Positions 1-5,053 of a stretch of DNA of 5,064 bases are shown here, in pieces (position 1 is the stretch's first letter; the number at the start of each line of letters is the position of its first letter). Location of the stretch: positions 1-5,064 of the forward strand of contig JAUWWB010000085.1 in the NCBI GenBank assembly GCA_030617085.1, written 5' to 3'. This DNA is from Candidatus Omnitrophota bacterium. Its GTDB lineage: Bacteria > Omnitrophota > Gorgyraeia > Tantalellales > Tantalellaceae. The notes under the pieces are model-generated. The model worked only from the letters and a program-made list of their open reading frames with translations. It did no database searches and was not told the origin of the DNA. The translations under genes and the position numbers were made by a program.

Positions 1-77
1 CCCCCGTCATCCTGGTCTCCTCCCCCGTCATCCTGGTCTCCTCCCCCGTCATCCTGGTCTCCTCCCCCGTCATCCTG
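1..77. repeat. 21-bp tandem repeat, three full copies plus a partial fourth
   Basis: Three identical 21-base units occupy 1-21, 22-42 and 43-63. Each starts with CCCCCGTCATCCTG and ends GTCTCCT. A fourth copy starts at 64, keeps the first 14 bases (64-77), then departs into GAGCGAAGCGAAG, the left arm of the next inverted repeat. The array begins at base 1, so it probably extends beyond the window. The part of the unit from GTCATCCTG matches the start of that inverted-repeat arm, so the array looks like serial duplication of a truncated arm plus its C-rich flank. No coding frame is claimed here. Confidence 0.93.
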
Positions 78-140
78 AGCGAAGCGAAGGATCTCCGCCA
101 ACGTTATGCCCCAGAGATCCTTCGCTTCGCTCAGGATGAC
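69..140. repeat. Perfect 27-bp inverted repeat (GAGCGAAGCGAAGG family)
   Basis: Bases 69-95 (starting GTCATCCTGAG, ending GGATCTC) are the exact reverse complement of 114-140, separated by an 18-base loop. Each arm also has internal complementarity, ATCCT against AGGAT around a GAGCGAAGCGA loop. Such short palindromic units occur scattered through intergenic DNA of many environmental bacterial genomes (established in general terms; I cannot count copies here). It is a REP-like or MITE-like element by appearance. There is no T-run after the hairpin on either strand, so it is not a standard intrinsic terminator. Confidence 0.92.
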
Positions 141-154
141 AACCGATGGCGGCC

Positions 155-186
155 ACTACGAACTACGAACAACGAACTACAAACTA
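155..186. repeat. 7-bp tandem repeat (ACTACGA)
   Basis: Consecutive 7-base units read ACTACGA (155-161), ACTACGA (162-168), ACAACGA (169-175) and ACTACAA (176-182), then a partial ACTA to 186. It lies just after the 27-bp inverted repeat and about 115 bases before the first gene. It is a short heptameric microsatellite of unknown role. Confidence 0.8.
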
Positions 187-255
187 GACCCTTTCCCCAG
201 CCCCGAAAATTTTTTTGCATTTTTTTGAAAGAATTTCCCCAAAAATTTTGTCTTC

Positions 256-261
256 TATAGT
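256..261 (+). promoter_or_regulatory. Possible -10 box for the spoVG-yraN cluster
   Basis: TATAGT matches five of six bases of the sigma-70 -10 consensus and lies 30 bases upstream of the spoVG ribosome binding site, giving a plausible short leader. No good -35 box is present at 16-18 bases; the nearest hexamer, TTTCCC at 234-239, is poor. A TTGAAA at 225-230 is 25 bases away, too far. The surrounding 205-260 stretch is rich in A and T runs, so a chance match is quite possible. Confidence 0.3.
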
Positions 262-290
262 GTAGAGGCATTTACCAACACACCAAAAAA

Positions 291-296
291 AGGAGG
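291..296 (+). promoter_or_regulatory. Strong ribosome binding site of spoVG
   Basis: AGGAGG, preceded by a run of A, is placed six bases before the ATG at 303. It is a near-perfect Shine-Dalgarno sequence and fixes the start of the 90-residue protein. Confidence 0.9.
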
Positions 297-302
297 CAAA
301 AC

Positions 303-575
303 ATGAGCAACAAACCGGTCATCAAGGTCGAACGGATGCGTCCCTTTGAGGGGGACGGCCCCATCAAAGCATTCTGCGACCTGCAGCTACTTGACAGCTT
401 CGTGGTCAAGGGCCTGAGGGTCGTAGCGGGGAAGGACGGCCTTTTCGTAGGCATGCCCCAACAACAGGGACGCGATGGAAACTGGTACGACACCTTCCAT
501 CCTATCTCCAGAGAGGTTCGCAAAGGGTTACAGGAACTTGTGCTTGAAAGCTACAACGAACTGCAGAAGGCATAG
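303..575 (+). CDS. spoVG: SpoVG family nucleic-acid-binding regulator
   Basis: Ninety residues, close to the usual 85-100 for the family and covering it end to end. Recognisable conserved blocks are GPIKAF (19-24), the FVVKGLRVV strand (33-41), GKDGLFVGMP (43-52) and the DGNWYDTFHPI segment (58-68), followed by a C-terminal helix ending in VLESYNEL (80-87). SpoVG proteins are small cytoplasmic DNA- and RNA-binding regulators. The name comes from Bacillus sporulation, but homologues in non-sporing bacteria such as Borrelia and Staphylococcus regulate other genes; nothing here suggests sporulation. The start follows a strong AGGAGG. The stop at 573-575 lies eight bases before yraN, so the two are probably cotranscribed. 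The regulated targets in this organism are unknown. Confidence 0.93.
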   Translation: MSNKPVIKVERMRPFEGDGPIKAFCDLQLLDSFVVKGLRVVAGKDGLFVGMPQQQGRDGNWYDTFHPISREVRKGLQELVLESYNELQKA

Positions 576-583
576 GACCAAAG

Positions 584-958
584 ATGGACCGGACCAGGCA
601 GCGCATCGGAAAGCTCGGCGAAAAAATAGCGGAAAAATTCCTCGTTTCAAGAGGCTTCACCATCCGGAACAGGAACTTTTCAACGCCGTTCGGCGAGATC
701 GACCTTGTAGCCGAGCAAAACGGCCGCGTTGTCTTCCTGGAAGTCAAAACACGCACCTCCGAAAGGTTCGGTCCACCCCTTTCCGCGATAACGCAAAAAA
801 AACAAAAGCACATTAGAAGAAACTGTTTGTACTATCTGAAAAAGTACCGCTTATTAGAAAAACCATACCGCGTCGACACAATAGGCATAAAACTCGACAC
901 TCACGGAAAACTGCAGGTGTTGAAACATGTACAAAACGCTATCGAATTCCCATACTAA
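584..958 (+). CDS. yraN: YraN/UPF0102 family nuclease-fold protein
   Basis: 124 residues, the normal family length. Family signatures in order: the N-terminal RIGKLGEKIAEKFLVSRGF helix region (7-25), RNRNF (28-32), GEIDLVA (37-43) with D40, and FLEVKTR (51-57) with E53 and K55. E38, D40 and E53-x-K55 form a PD-(D/E)xK-like metal site as in Holliday junction resolvases, so a DNA nuclease role is inferred from the fold; the true substrate is not established. The following QKKQKHIRR segment (71-79) is basic. Translation probably depends on a weak AGGA (574-577) that overlaps the upstream spoVG stop codon, pointing to coupling. The TAA at 956-958 directly abuts the A/T-rich arm of a repeat element, yet the protein is not obviously truncated. 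The yraN-yifB order is common in other bacteria. Confidence 0.93.
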   Translation: MDRTRQRIGKLGEKIAEKFLVSRGFTIRNRNFSTPFGEIDLVAEQNGRVVFLEVKTRTSERFGPPLSAITQKKQKHIRRNCLYYLKKYRLLEKPYRVDTIGIKLDTHGKLQVLKHVQNAIEFPY

Positions 959-1208
959 ATCAAAAATCAAAATGCAAAATGACAAATCAAAATGTAAAAA
1001 TTGTGGTAACGGGTGCGTTCGCGGGGGGTGAGATTGCTTCGTCGCTGCGCTCCTCGCAATGACGCTACGTTAGTAATTGCGAGAACGGCCGTCCACCCGC
1101 GTCATTGCGAGCGAAGCGAAGCAATCTCCGCCCGGATAACGCACCCATTACGAATAATTTTGCATTTTAATATGTCATTTTGATATTTGATTTTTGATAT
1201 TTGATTTA
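957..1208. repeat. Nested palindromic repeat between yraN and yifB
   Basis: This element nearly fills the yraN-yifB gap. Outer A/T-rich arms lie at 957-1001 and about 1156-1208 and are imperfect reverse complements. Both are built of 7-base units: CAAAAAT/CAAAATG on the left with one 6-base step (ACAAAT, 982-987), and TTGATAT/TTGATTT alternating perfectly over 1180-1207 on the right. Inside them, 1006-1019 and 1138-1151 pair with one mismatch (core GGGTGCGTT against AACGCACCC). The innermost arms are 1030-1063 and 1101-1128. No transposase, target-site duplication or T-run terminator is evident. The yifB message either reads through this structure or begins within it. Confidence 0.88.
1030..1128. 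repeat. Core inverted repeat of the ATTGC-GAGCGAAGCGAA-GCAAT family
   Basis: Bases 1101-1128 read GTCATTGCGAG, a GAAGC-rich middle, then GCAATCTC. Bases 1030-1063 are the inverted counterpart with the same ends but six extra bases in the middle (CTGCGC-containing), i.e. 34 against 28 bases. Each arm has its own short stem, ATTGC with GCAAT. The family shares the 13-base centre GAGCGAAGCGAAG with the repeat at 69-95, but its stem bases differ. The 37 bases between the arms include a palindrome ACGGCCGT (1085-1092) and a partial ATTGCGAG (1077-1084) that may be the remnant of a further copy. Confidence 0.88.
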
Positions 1209-1218
1209 AATCTTAACC

Positions 1219-1226
1219 AAGGAGGT
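1219..1226 (+). promoter_or_regulatory. Ribosome binding site deciding the yifB start
   Basis: AAGGAGGT is followed six bases later by the ATG at 1233. The reading frame stays open upstream to a TTG at 1194, but that codon lies inside the repeat arm and has no Shine-Dalgarno sequence, and its extension (IFDLNLNQGGKT) would simply translate the repeat and the ribosome binding site. Confidence 0.92.
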
Positions 1227-1232
1227 AAAACC

Positions 1233-2765
1233 ATGCTTGCCGGAGTAACTTCGGGATGCGTGATGGGCATCGAGGCATACGCGGTCGATGTCGAAGTAGA
1301 TGTTGCCTTCGGGGGGCCGTGCTTTTCTGTAGTCGGCCTTCCCGACACTGCCATAAGGGAAAGCCGCGACCGCATCCGTTCCGCCATAAAGAACTCAGGG
1401 TTCAGTTTTCCCCAGGAAAGAATAACCGTCAACCTTTCCCCTGCCGACGTAAAAAAGGAAGGCGCGGGCTTCGACCTGCCGATCGCGATCGGCATCCTTG
1501 CCGCGAGCGGCCTTATCAAACAGGAAGAGCTTAGCGGTACGCTGCTATGCGGGGAGCTTTCCCTGAACGGCAAGCTTAAACCTTTCCGCGGGGCCCTGCC
1601 TATTGCCATATCCTTAAAGAATAAATGCGGCACTTTCATCCTTCCAAAAAGCAACGCCCGTGAAGCCGCCAACATCCACGAGATATCCGTTTACGGCGCG
1701 TCTTCCCTGCGAGAAGCGGTCGAACATATCAAAGGAACAAATCCACTTGACCGTATAACTCCCAAAAGACAAGACCCGGGCGAAAGCAGGTCACATGACG
1801 GTCCGGACTTCAAAGACGTCAAGGGACAGGAACACGTCAAAAGAGGTCTCGAAATCGCCGCAAACGGCGGCCATAATGTTTTACTTCTCGGCCCTCCCGG
1901 GTCGGGCAAGAGCATGCTCGCCAAAAGGTTTCCCAGCATCCTGCCGGACCTCACGGCCGAGGAGGCCCTCGAGACGACCAACGTCTACAGCATAGCCGGC
2001 CAGCTAAAAACCGACGGCCTTATAAGCGAACGGCCCGTCCGCTCACCCCACCACACGATATCCTACGCGGCCATGGCCGGCGGCGGCTCCTGGCCCCGCC
2101 CGGGGGAAATAAGCCTGGCGCATAACGGCGTCCTCTTCCTCGACGAATTCCCCGAATTCCGAAGGGACGTGCTCGAGACGCTCCGCCAGCCTCTCGAATC
2201 GGGAGAGATCACCATAGCCAGGGTCCAGCGGTCAGTAAGGTACCCTTCCCGCTTCATCCTCATAGCCGCCATGAACCCCTGCCCTTGCGGCTACTTTACC
2301 GACCCGCACAAGAAGTGCCAGTGCACCTCCCACCAGATCCAGCGCTACCTCTCAAAAGTGTCGGGGCCCCTCCTCGACAGGATAGACATCCACCTCGAGG
2401 TCCCGCGCCTCAACTACGACCAGCTCTCCAGCCGGAGAACGGGAGAACACTCAGCAACGATAAAAAAGAGGGTGCTACAAAACAGAAACCTCCAGGAAGA
2501 AAGGTTCAAACACAAACCGGCCCACTCAGCATACAACGCCTACATGATATCCAAAGAAATGGAAAAACACTGCACCCTGTCAGCTGAAGCGGAAGAACTC
2601 CTGAAAACAGCGATCCTCGAACTAGGCATAAGCGCCAGGGCCTACGACAAGATCCTGAAAATCTCCCGCACGATAGCCGATATGGAGGGTTCGAATACAA
2701 TAGAATCGCACCACATATCAGAGGCAGTAGGCTACCGCTGCCTCGACCGGAACCTGTGGGTGTAG
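1233..2765 (+). CDS. yifB: YifB/ComM family Mg-chelatase-like AAA+ ATPase
   Basis: 510 residues, the usual family length. The N-terminal ChlI/Lon-protease-like domain (about 1-165) contains FSVVGLPDTAIRESRDRI and the GFDLPIAIGILAASG block. A linker (about 166-190) precedes the AAA+ module: Walker A GPPGSGKS (220-227, K226), Walker B VLFLDEF (300-306, D304, E305), the sensor region MNPCPCGY (347-354) and SGPLLDRIDIHLEVP (377-391) with R383. Cysteines C350, C352, C362 and C364 are the typical ComM cysteine cluster, possibly metal-binding. The C-terminal Mg-chelatase-type helical domain has ISARAYDKILKISRTIADMEG (from 466) and ends YRCLDRNLWV. In gammaproteobacteria ComM is a hexameric helicase driving branch migration during natural transformation; the same activity is inferred here. 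All ATPase motifs are intact. It shares strand with yraN but is separated from it by a 274-base repeat-containing gap, so it may be in the same operon or have its own promoter. Confidence 0.96.
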   Translation: MLAGVTSGCVMGIEAYAVDVEVDVAFGGPCFSVVGLPDTAIRESRDRIRSAIKNSGFSFPQERITVNLSPADVKKEGAGFDLPIAIGILAASGLIKQEELSGTLLCGELSLNGKLKPFRGALPIAISLKNKCGTFILPKSNAREAANIHEISVYGASSLREAVEHIKGTNPLDRITPKRQDPGESRSHDGPDFKDVKGQEHVKRGLEIAANGGHNVLLLGPPGSGKSMLAKRFPSILPDLTAEEALETTNVYSIAGQLKTDGLISERPVRSPHHTISYAAMAGGGSWPRPGEISLAHNGVLFLDEFPEFRRDVLETLRQPLESGEITIARVQRSVRYPSRFILIAAMNPCPCGYFTDPHKKCQCTSHQIQRYLSKVSGPLLDRIDIHLEVPRLNYDQLSSRRTGEHSATIKKRVLQNRNLQEERFKHKPAHSAYNAYMISKEMEKHCTLSAEAEELLKTAILELGISARAYDKILKISRTIADMEGSNTIESHHISEAVGYRCLDRNLWV

Positions 2766-2788
2766 AAAACAGCAAAACACCCCACCCC

Positions 2789-2812
2789 AACCTGGCAGAA
2801 TCCAAGCAGGTT
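2789..2812. repeat. Small inverted repeat after yifB
   Basis: AACCTG (2789-2794) and CAGGTT (2807-2812) are reverse complements across a 12-base loop, 23 bases after the yifB stop. The stem may be widened by CACC upstream pairing with GGTG at 2818-2823 or nearby. No T-run follows, so termination at this point is doubtful. Its right half belongs to the AGGTT repeat family that recurs at 3151-3201. Confidence 0.6.
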
Positions 2813-3165
2813 GAAAAGGTGGTGTCAAAAATTGCATGAAAAGGGGGAGACATTAAAGAAACCACAGAGGACGTAATAGATGAAATCAAAAATCAAAAAT
2901 CAAAATGTAAAATGACATATCAAAATTCAAAAAGAAGAGGGCGAACGCTTTTTAATAAAGGGGCTTCGTGATCTTCGTGGTTTAATAGAGAACGTCGCTG
3001 AAAGATTGCATATGCGCATTGGATATAAAACCACGAAGCGCACGAAGATCACGAAGAAATCAATTTTGCATTTTGATATGTCATTTTGATATTTAATATT
3101 TGATATTTGATTTATTGACCTGTGACCTCTGTGGTTTTTTTGGCAAGATCCAACCAGGTTGAAAT
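2794..3165. repeat. 24-bp direct repeats bracketing the second nested palindrome
   Basis: Bases 2794-2817 and 3142-3165 are direct repeats with 20 of 24 positions identical, both running from GGCA through TCCAA and CAGGTTGAAA. They enclose the nested palindrome at 2859-3137. They are much longer than a usual target-site duplication and are not exact. They could be two members of one repeat family split by later insertion, or ends of a composite element. Confidence 0.7.
2859..3137. repeat. Nested palindromic repeat between the convergent genes
   Basis: Three levels of inverted repeat are visible. Outermost, AAACCACAGAGG (2859-2870) is the exact reverse complement of 3126-3137. Next are the A/T-rich arms 2883-2934 and about 3062-3116, with an 18-base perfect match between 2909-2926 and 3070-3087; these are the same family as the arms flanking the yraN-yifB element. 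Innermost, 2964-2979 exactly matches the complement of 3041-3056 (CACGAAGATCACGAAG). The innermost arms consist of 9-base units: CACGAAGCG, CACGAAGAT, CACGAAGAA at 3032-3058, and two inverted copies at 2964-2981. A T-run (3135-3141) follows the right outer arm, so on the plus strand the whole structure could loosely resemble a very large terminator, but the loop is far too long for a standard one. Confidence 0.9.
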
Positions 3166-3201
3166 TGCAACCAGGTTCAAAAATCAATCAGGTTGCAAGG
3201 T
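3151..3201. repeat. Three 17-bp imperfect tandem repeats
   Basis: Units at 3151-3167, 3168-3184 and 3185-3201 each start CAACCAGGTT or CAATCAGGTT and differ in the last seven bases. The core AACCAGGTT is itself a palindrome around its central A. The array ends ten bases from the stop codon of the minus-strand gene, so it would lie in that gene's 3' untranslated region. A related copy lies at 2803-2819 on the far side of the nested palindrome. Confidence 0.82.
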
Positions 3202-3211
3202 GGGATTGATA

Positions 3212-5053
3212 TTAGGCAAACGCCTGCGTGCGATAAATGTCGCGGAGTTGTTCGTACTTCATGGGCCCGGCGGGTGTTAGCGTTAGCAGCCAGTAAGCTC
3301 CCCATATTTCGCCATATTGGGTTGCCTCGAATAGACCTGAATCAGGACAAGGCAAACGCCAGGTCAGGCCTGACCTTAGCGCGAACGTCAACATCTCTAC
3401 CAACGGAATGTACGCGTTCTCCGCCAGGCCCCCGGCATCCACCGCATAAGCGTATACCCGGTCGAACAGGTTTCTCGCGAGTGCGACATTGTGCGCCGTT
3501 ATGGTCTTTTTATCGGCAATAAGCACAAGCCGCTCCCCGGATTCTAACCTGCCAGGCAAATCCTTGTCAGGTTCCATTATGAGCGTGATATTATGTTTCT
3601 TGCAGTATCGCCTTAACGAGGTAATAAGGGGATTTATCGCGTTCTTGCGGTCAGCGTGCCCTTTGAGCCAGTCCGTTCCTATTGCCAGCACAAAGGGTTT
3701 GTTGATACACTTGACTGTACCATCAAAGGCGGTTGTCCAACAATGGTTCTCAATTCCTTTGTCAAAAGCATTTTTGGTAATATCAGACCCAGGAAAAGAG
3801 TCATTCTTTTCACTTTTTTTCTCGCTTATAGGTGATGCGATTTTTCTGTGAGAAAAACGAATATCCGCATTCGGTTTACCAGAAGCAAAGATCTGCGCCT
3901 TTGGTGGGCGCTTATCTCCACCTAACCCGGTAAAGTAGTCGATTACATATTTTTCATCTTCACCGGGTGCACCATCTTTTGATTTCTCTTTAAAATACCC
4001 TAAAGCCTTCCGGGCGATTATTTGGGGCGGGGTTTTGAGGTTTTCTCTTATGAAATATGCTACGCCCGTGGCTCCTGCTTTATGGTCGGCAGGGAAAGTC
4101 TCCCGGTTCAGTTTCGTGAAAAAGGATTCGGTGATCTTGTAATCTTCCCTGGCCATTTCCCGTGTTTCATCAAACGTTAAACCGGCATAACGGATCCTGG
4201 CATTCCCTAAAATCGTGTCGTAAGGATCTTTTCTTTGAGAGTAAATGGCCAGATAGCGGTATATCCCATTGATTCCAAAGGCGTCCAGCTGATCGACATC
4301 ATAAAGGATCTGCGCCTCAAGGCCCGCTGCTTCCCTCTCGCGTTTTCCTTCTTCGGTCCTTATTTCGTGAAGTACTATGGCCTTTTCCACTTTCCGGATA
4401 TCTTTTTCATCAAACATATCCAGTTCACTTAACAGTTGCCTCGCGAAAACGGCGCTTTCTTTTCCGTGGACCTTCTTATTTGAACCGATGTCATGCAGGC
4501 AAATAGCGGCTGTCAGCACTTTGCAGTCGACCTCTTTTTCTCTGCCGATGTTTCTTGCCAGGATCCGGGCTTTTTCGATGAGGTCTTCAGCGTGTTTCAG
4601 GCCGTGATGGATATTGTCTATATATTCCTGGCCTAATTTCGCGGTTATCACACTCTTGACCAAATCCTCCTCAGACATATCCGCCTCATTCTGCGGGATC
4701 TCCTGCTTTTCAACGGTTTCCTTCCACGTATCCGGCACAACGCCCGAGACCTCGAAAAAGATGCCCTCTTCGTCAGACTTTTTGGTGACGGATAGCCCCA
4801 TTTTCTTGAACATTTCCGCGTATTTGCGGTTCCGCCCCTTAAATGCTACACGTTCGAATGTCGCGCCTGAAAAATCAATGTCCGTCAAATTATCGTCATA
4901 AAAAAATACGTCGGAAAGCTTTGATCCCGCACAGTCCGCTCCACTTAGATCGCAATACATGAACTTCGTATCAATTATCGACCGGCCATTAAGACAAGCG
5001 CCCCTGAAGTCCGACCAAAAAAGTATTTTCTGCCGCAATTCTTCGGAACTCAT
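3212..5053 (-). CDS. Pentapeptide-repeat and HD-domain fusion protein, unrecognised C-terminus
   Basis: 613 residues. Residues 15-74 form twelve unbroken pentapeptides with hydrophobic centres F16, L21, I26, F31, L36, C41, L46, F51, L56, F61, F66, F71: about three coils of a right-handed beta-helix. After a spacer, about 145-320 is an HD phosphohydrolase domain: HHGLKH (149-154), LHDIG with H187/D188, H196 in HGKES, H229 and the YDVDQLDAFG block (251-260) with D252, D254 and D257. The order matches uncharacterised YedJ-like HD proteins, so phosphodiester or nucleotide hydrolysis with a metal ion is inferred; substrate unknown. Residues 340-450 are mostly a hydrophilic linker. Residues 453-563 alternate strands and helices (FVLAIGTDWL, ITLIMEP, RLVLIADKK, RVYAYAVDA, then a helix YIPLVEMLTFAL), suggesting an alpha/beta fold that I cannot assign, although it recalls domains of large Omnitrophota proteins. 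No signal peptide or membrane segment is seen. GGAAG six bases before the ATG is a fair ribosome site, but the frame is open to the window edge, so a longer N-terminus is possible. The gene is convergent with yifB; its promoter is outside the window. Confidence 0.88.
   Translation of the reverse strand: MSSEELRQKILFWSDFRGACLNGRSIIDTKFMYCDLSGADCAGSKLSDVFFYDDNLTDIDFSGATFERVAFKGRNRKYAEMFKKMGLSVTKKSDEEGIFFEVSGVVPDTWKETVEKQEIPQNEADMSEEDLVKSVITAKLGQEYIDNIHHGLKHAEDLIEKARILARNIGREKEVDCKVLTAAICLHDIGSNKKVHGKESAVFARQLLSELDMFDEKDIRKVEKAIVLHEIRTEEGKREREAAGLEAQILYDVDQLDAFGINGIYRYLAIYSQRKDPYDTILGNARIRYAGLTFDETREMAREDYKITESFFTKLNRETFPADHKAGATGVAYFIRENLKTPPQIIARKALGYFKEKSKDGAPGEDEKYVIDYFTGLGGDKRPPKAQIFASGKPNADIRFSHRKIASPISEKKSEKNDSFPGSDITKNAFDKGIENHCWTTAFDGTVKCINKPFVLAIGTDWLKGHADRKNAINPLITSLRRYCKKHNITLIMEPDKDLPGRLESGERLVLIADKKTITAHNVALARNLFDRVYAYAVDAGGLAENAYIPLVEMLTFALRSGLTWRLPCPDSGLFEATQYGEIWGAYWLLTLTPAGPMKYEQLRDIYRTQAFA

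Noticed and set aside
1..140. CRISPR array at the window start
   Set aside because: The 21-base units are contiguous with no unique spacers between them, and no cas gene is nearby.
225..261. TTGAAA as the -35 partner of TATAGT before spoVG
   Set aside because: The spacing is 25 bases, outside the range used by sigma-70-type promoters, so only the -10-like box is listed, at low confidence.
475..816. 113-residue plus-strand frame overlapping spoVG and yraN
   Set aside because: Out-of-frame shadow of two well-supported genes, with no family resemblance.
1006..1151. Rho-independent terminator after yraN
   Set aside because: Strong pairing exists, but the loop is over 100 bases and no T-run directly follows the stem, only a mixed A/T-rich repeat arm.
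1194..1232. Upstream TTG start adding 13 residues to YifB
   Set aside because: The extension would translate the repeat arm and the Shine-Dalgarno sequence. The ATG at 1233 has an ideal ribosome site and gives the normal family N-terminus.
2271..2324. Unusual zinc site in YifB (CPC and CQC cysteines)
   Set aside because: This cysteine cluster is a regular feature of the YifB/ComM family, not an anomaly.
2927..3187. 86-residue open frame on the minus strand between the convergent genes
   Set aside because: It is only a translation of the repeat layers (HRGH, SNIKYQNDISK and similar), it has no ribosome binding site, and its composition is that of the repeat.
3193..3522. 109-residue plus-strand frame opposite the end of the 613-residue gene
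   Set aside because: Antisense shadow of a long gene with recognisable domains; its start lies in the 17-bp repeats and it has no ribosome site.
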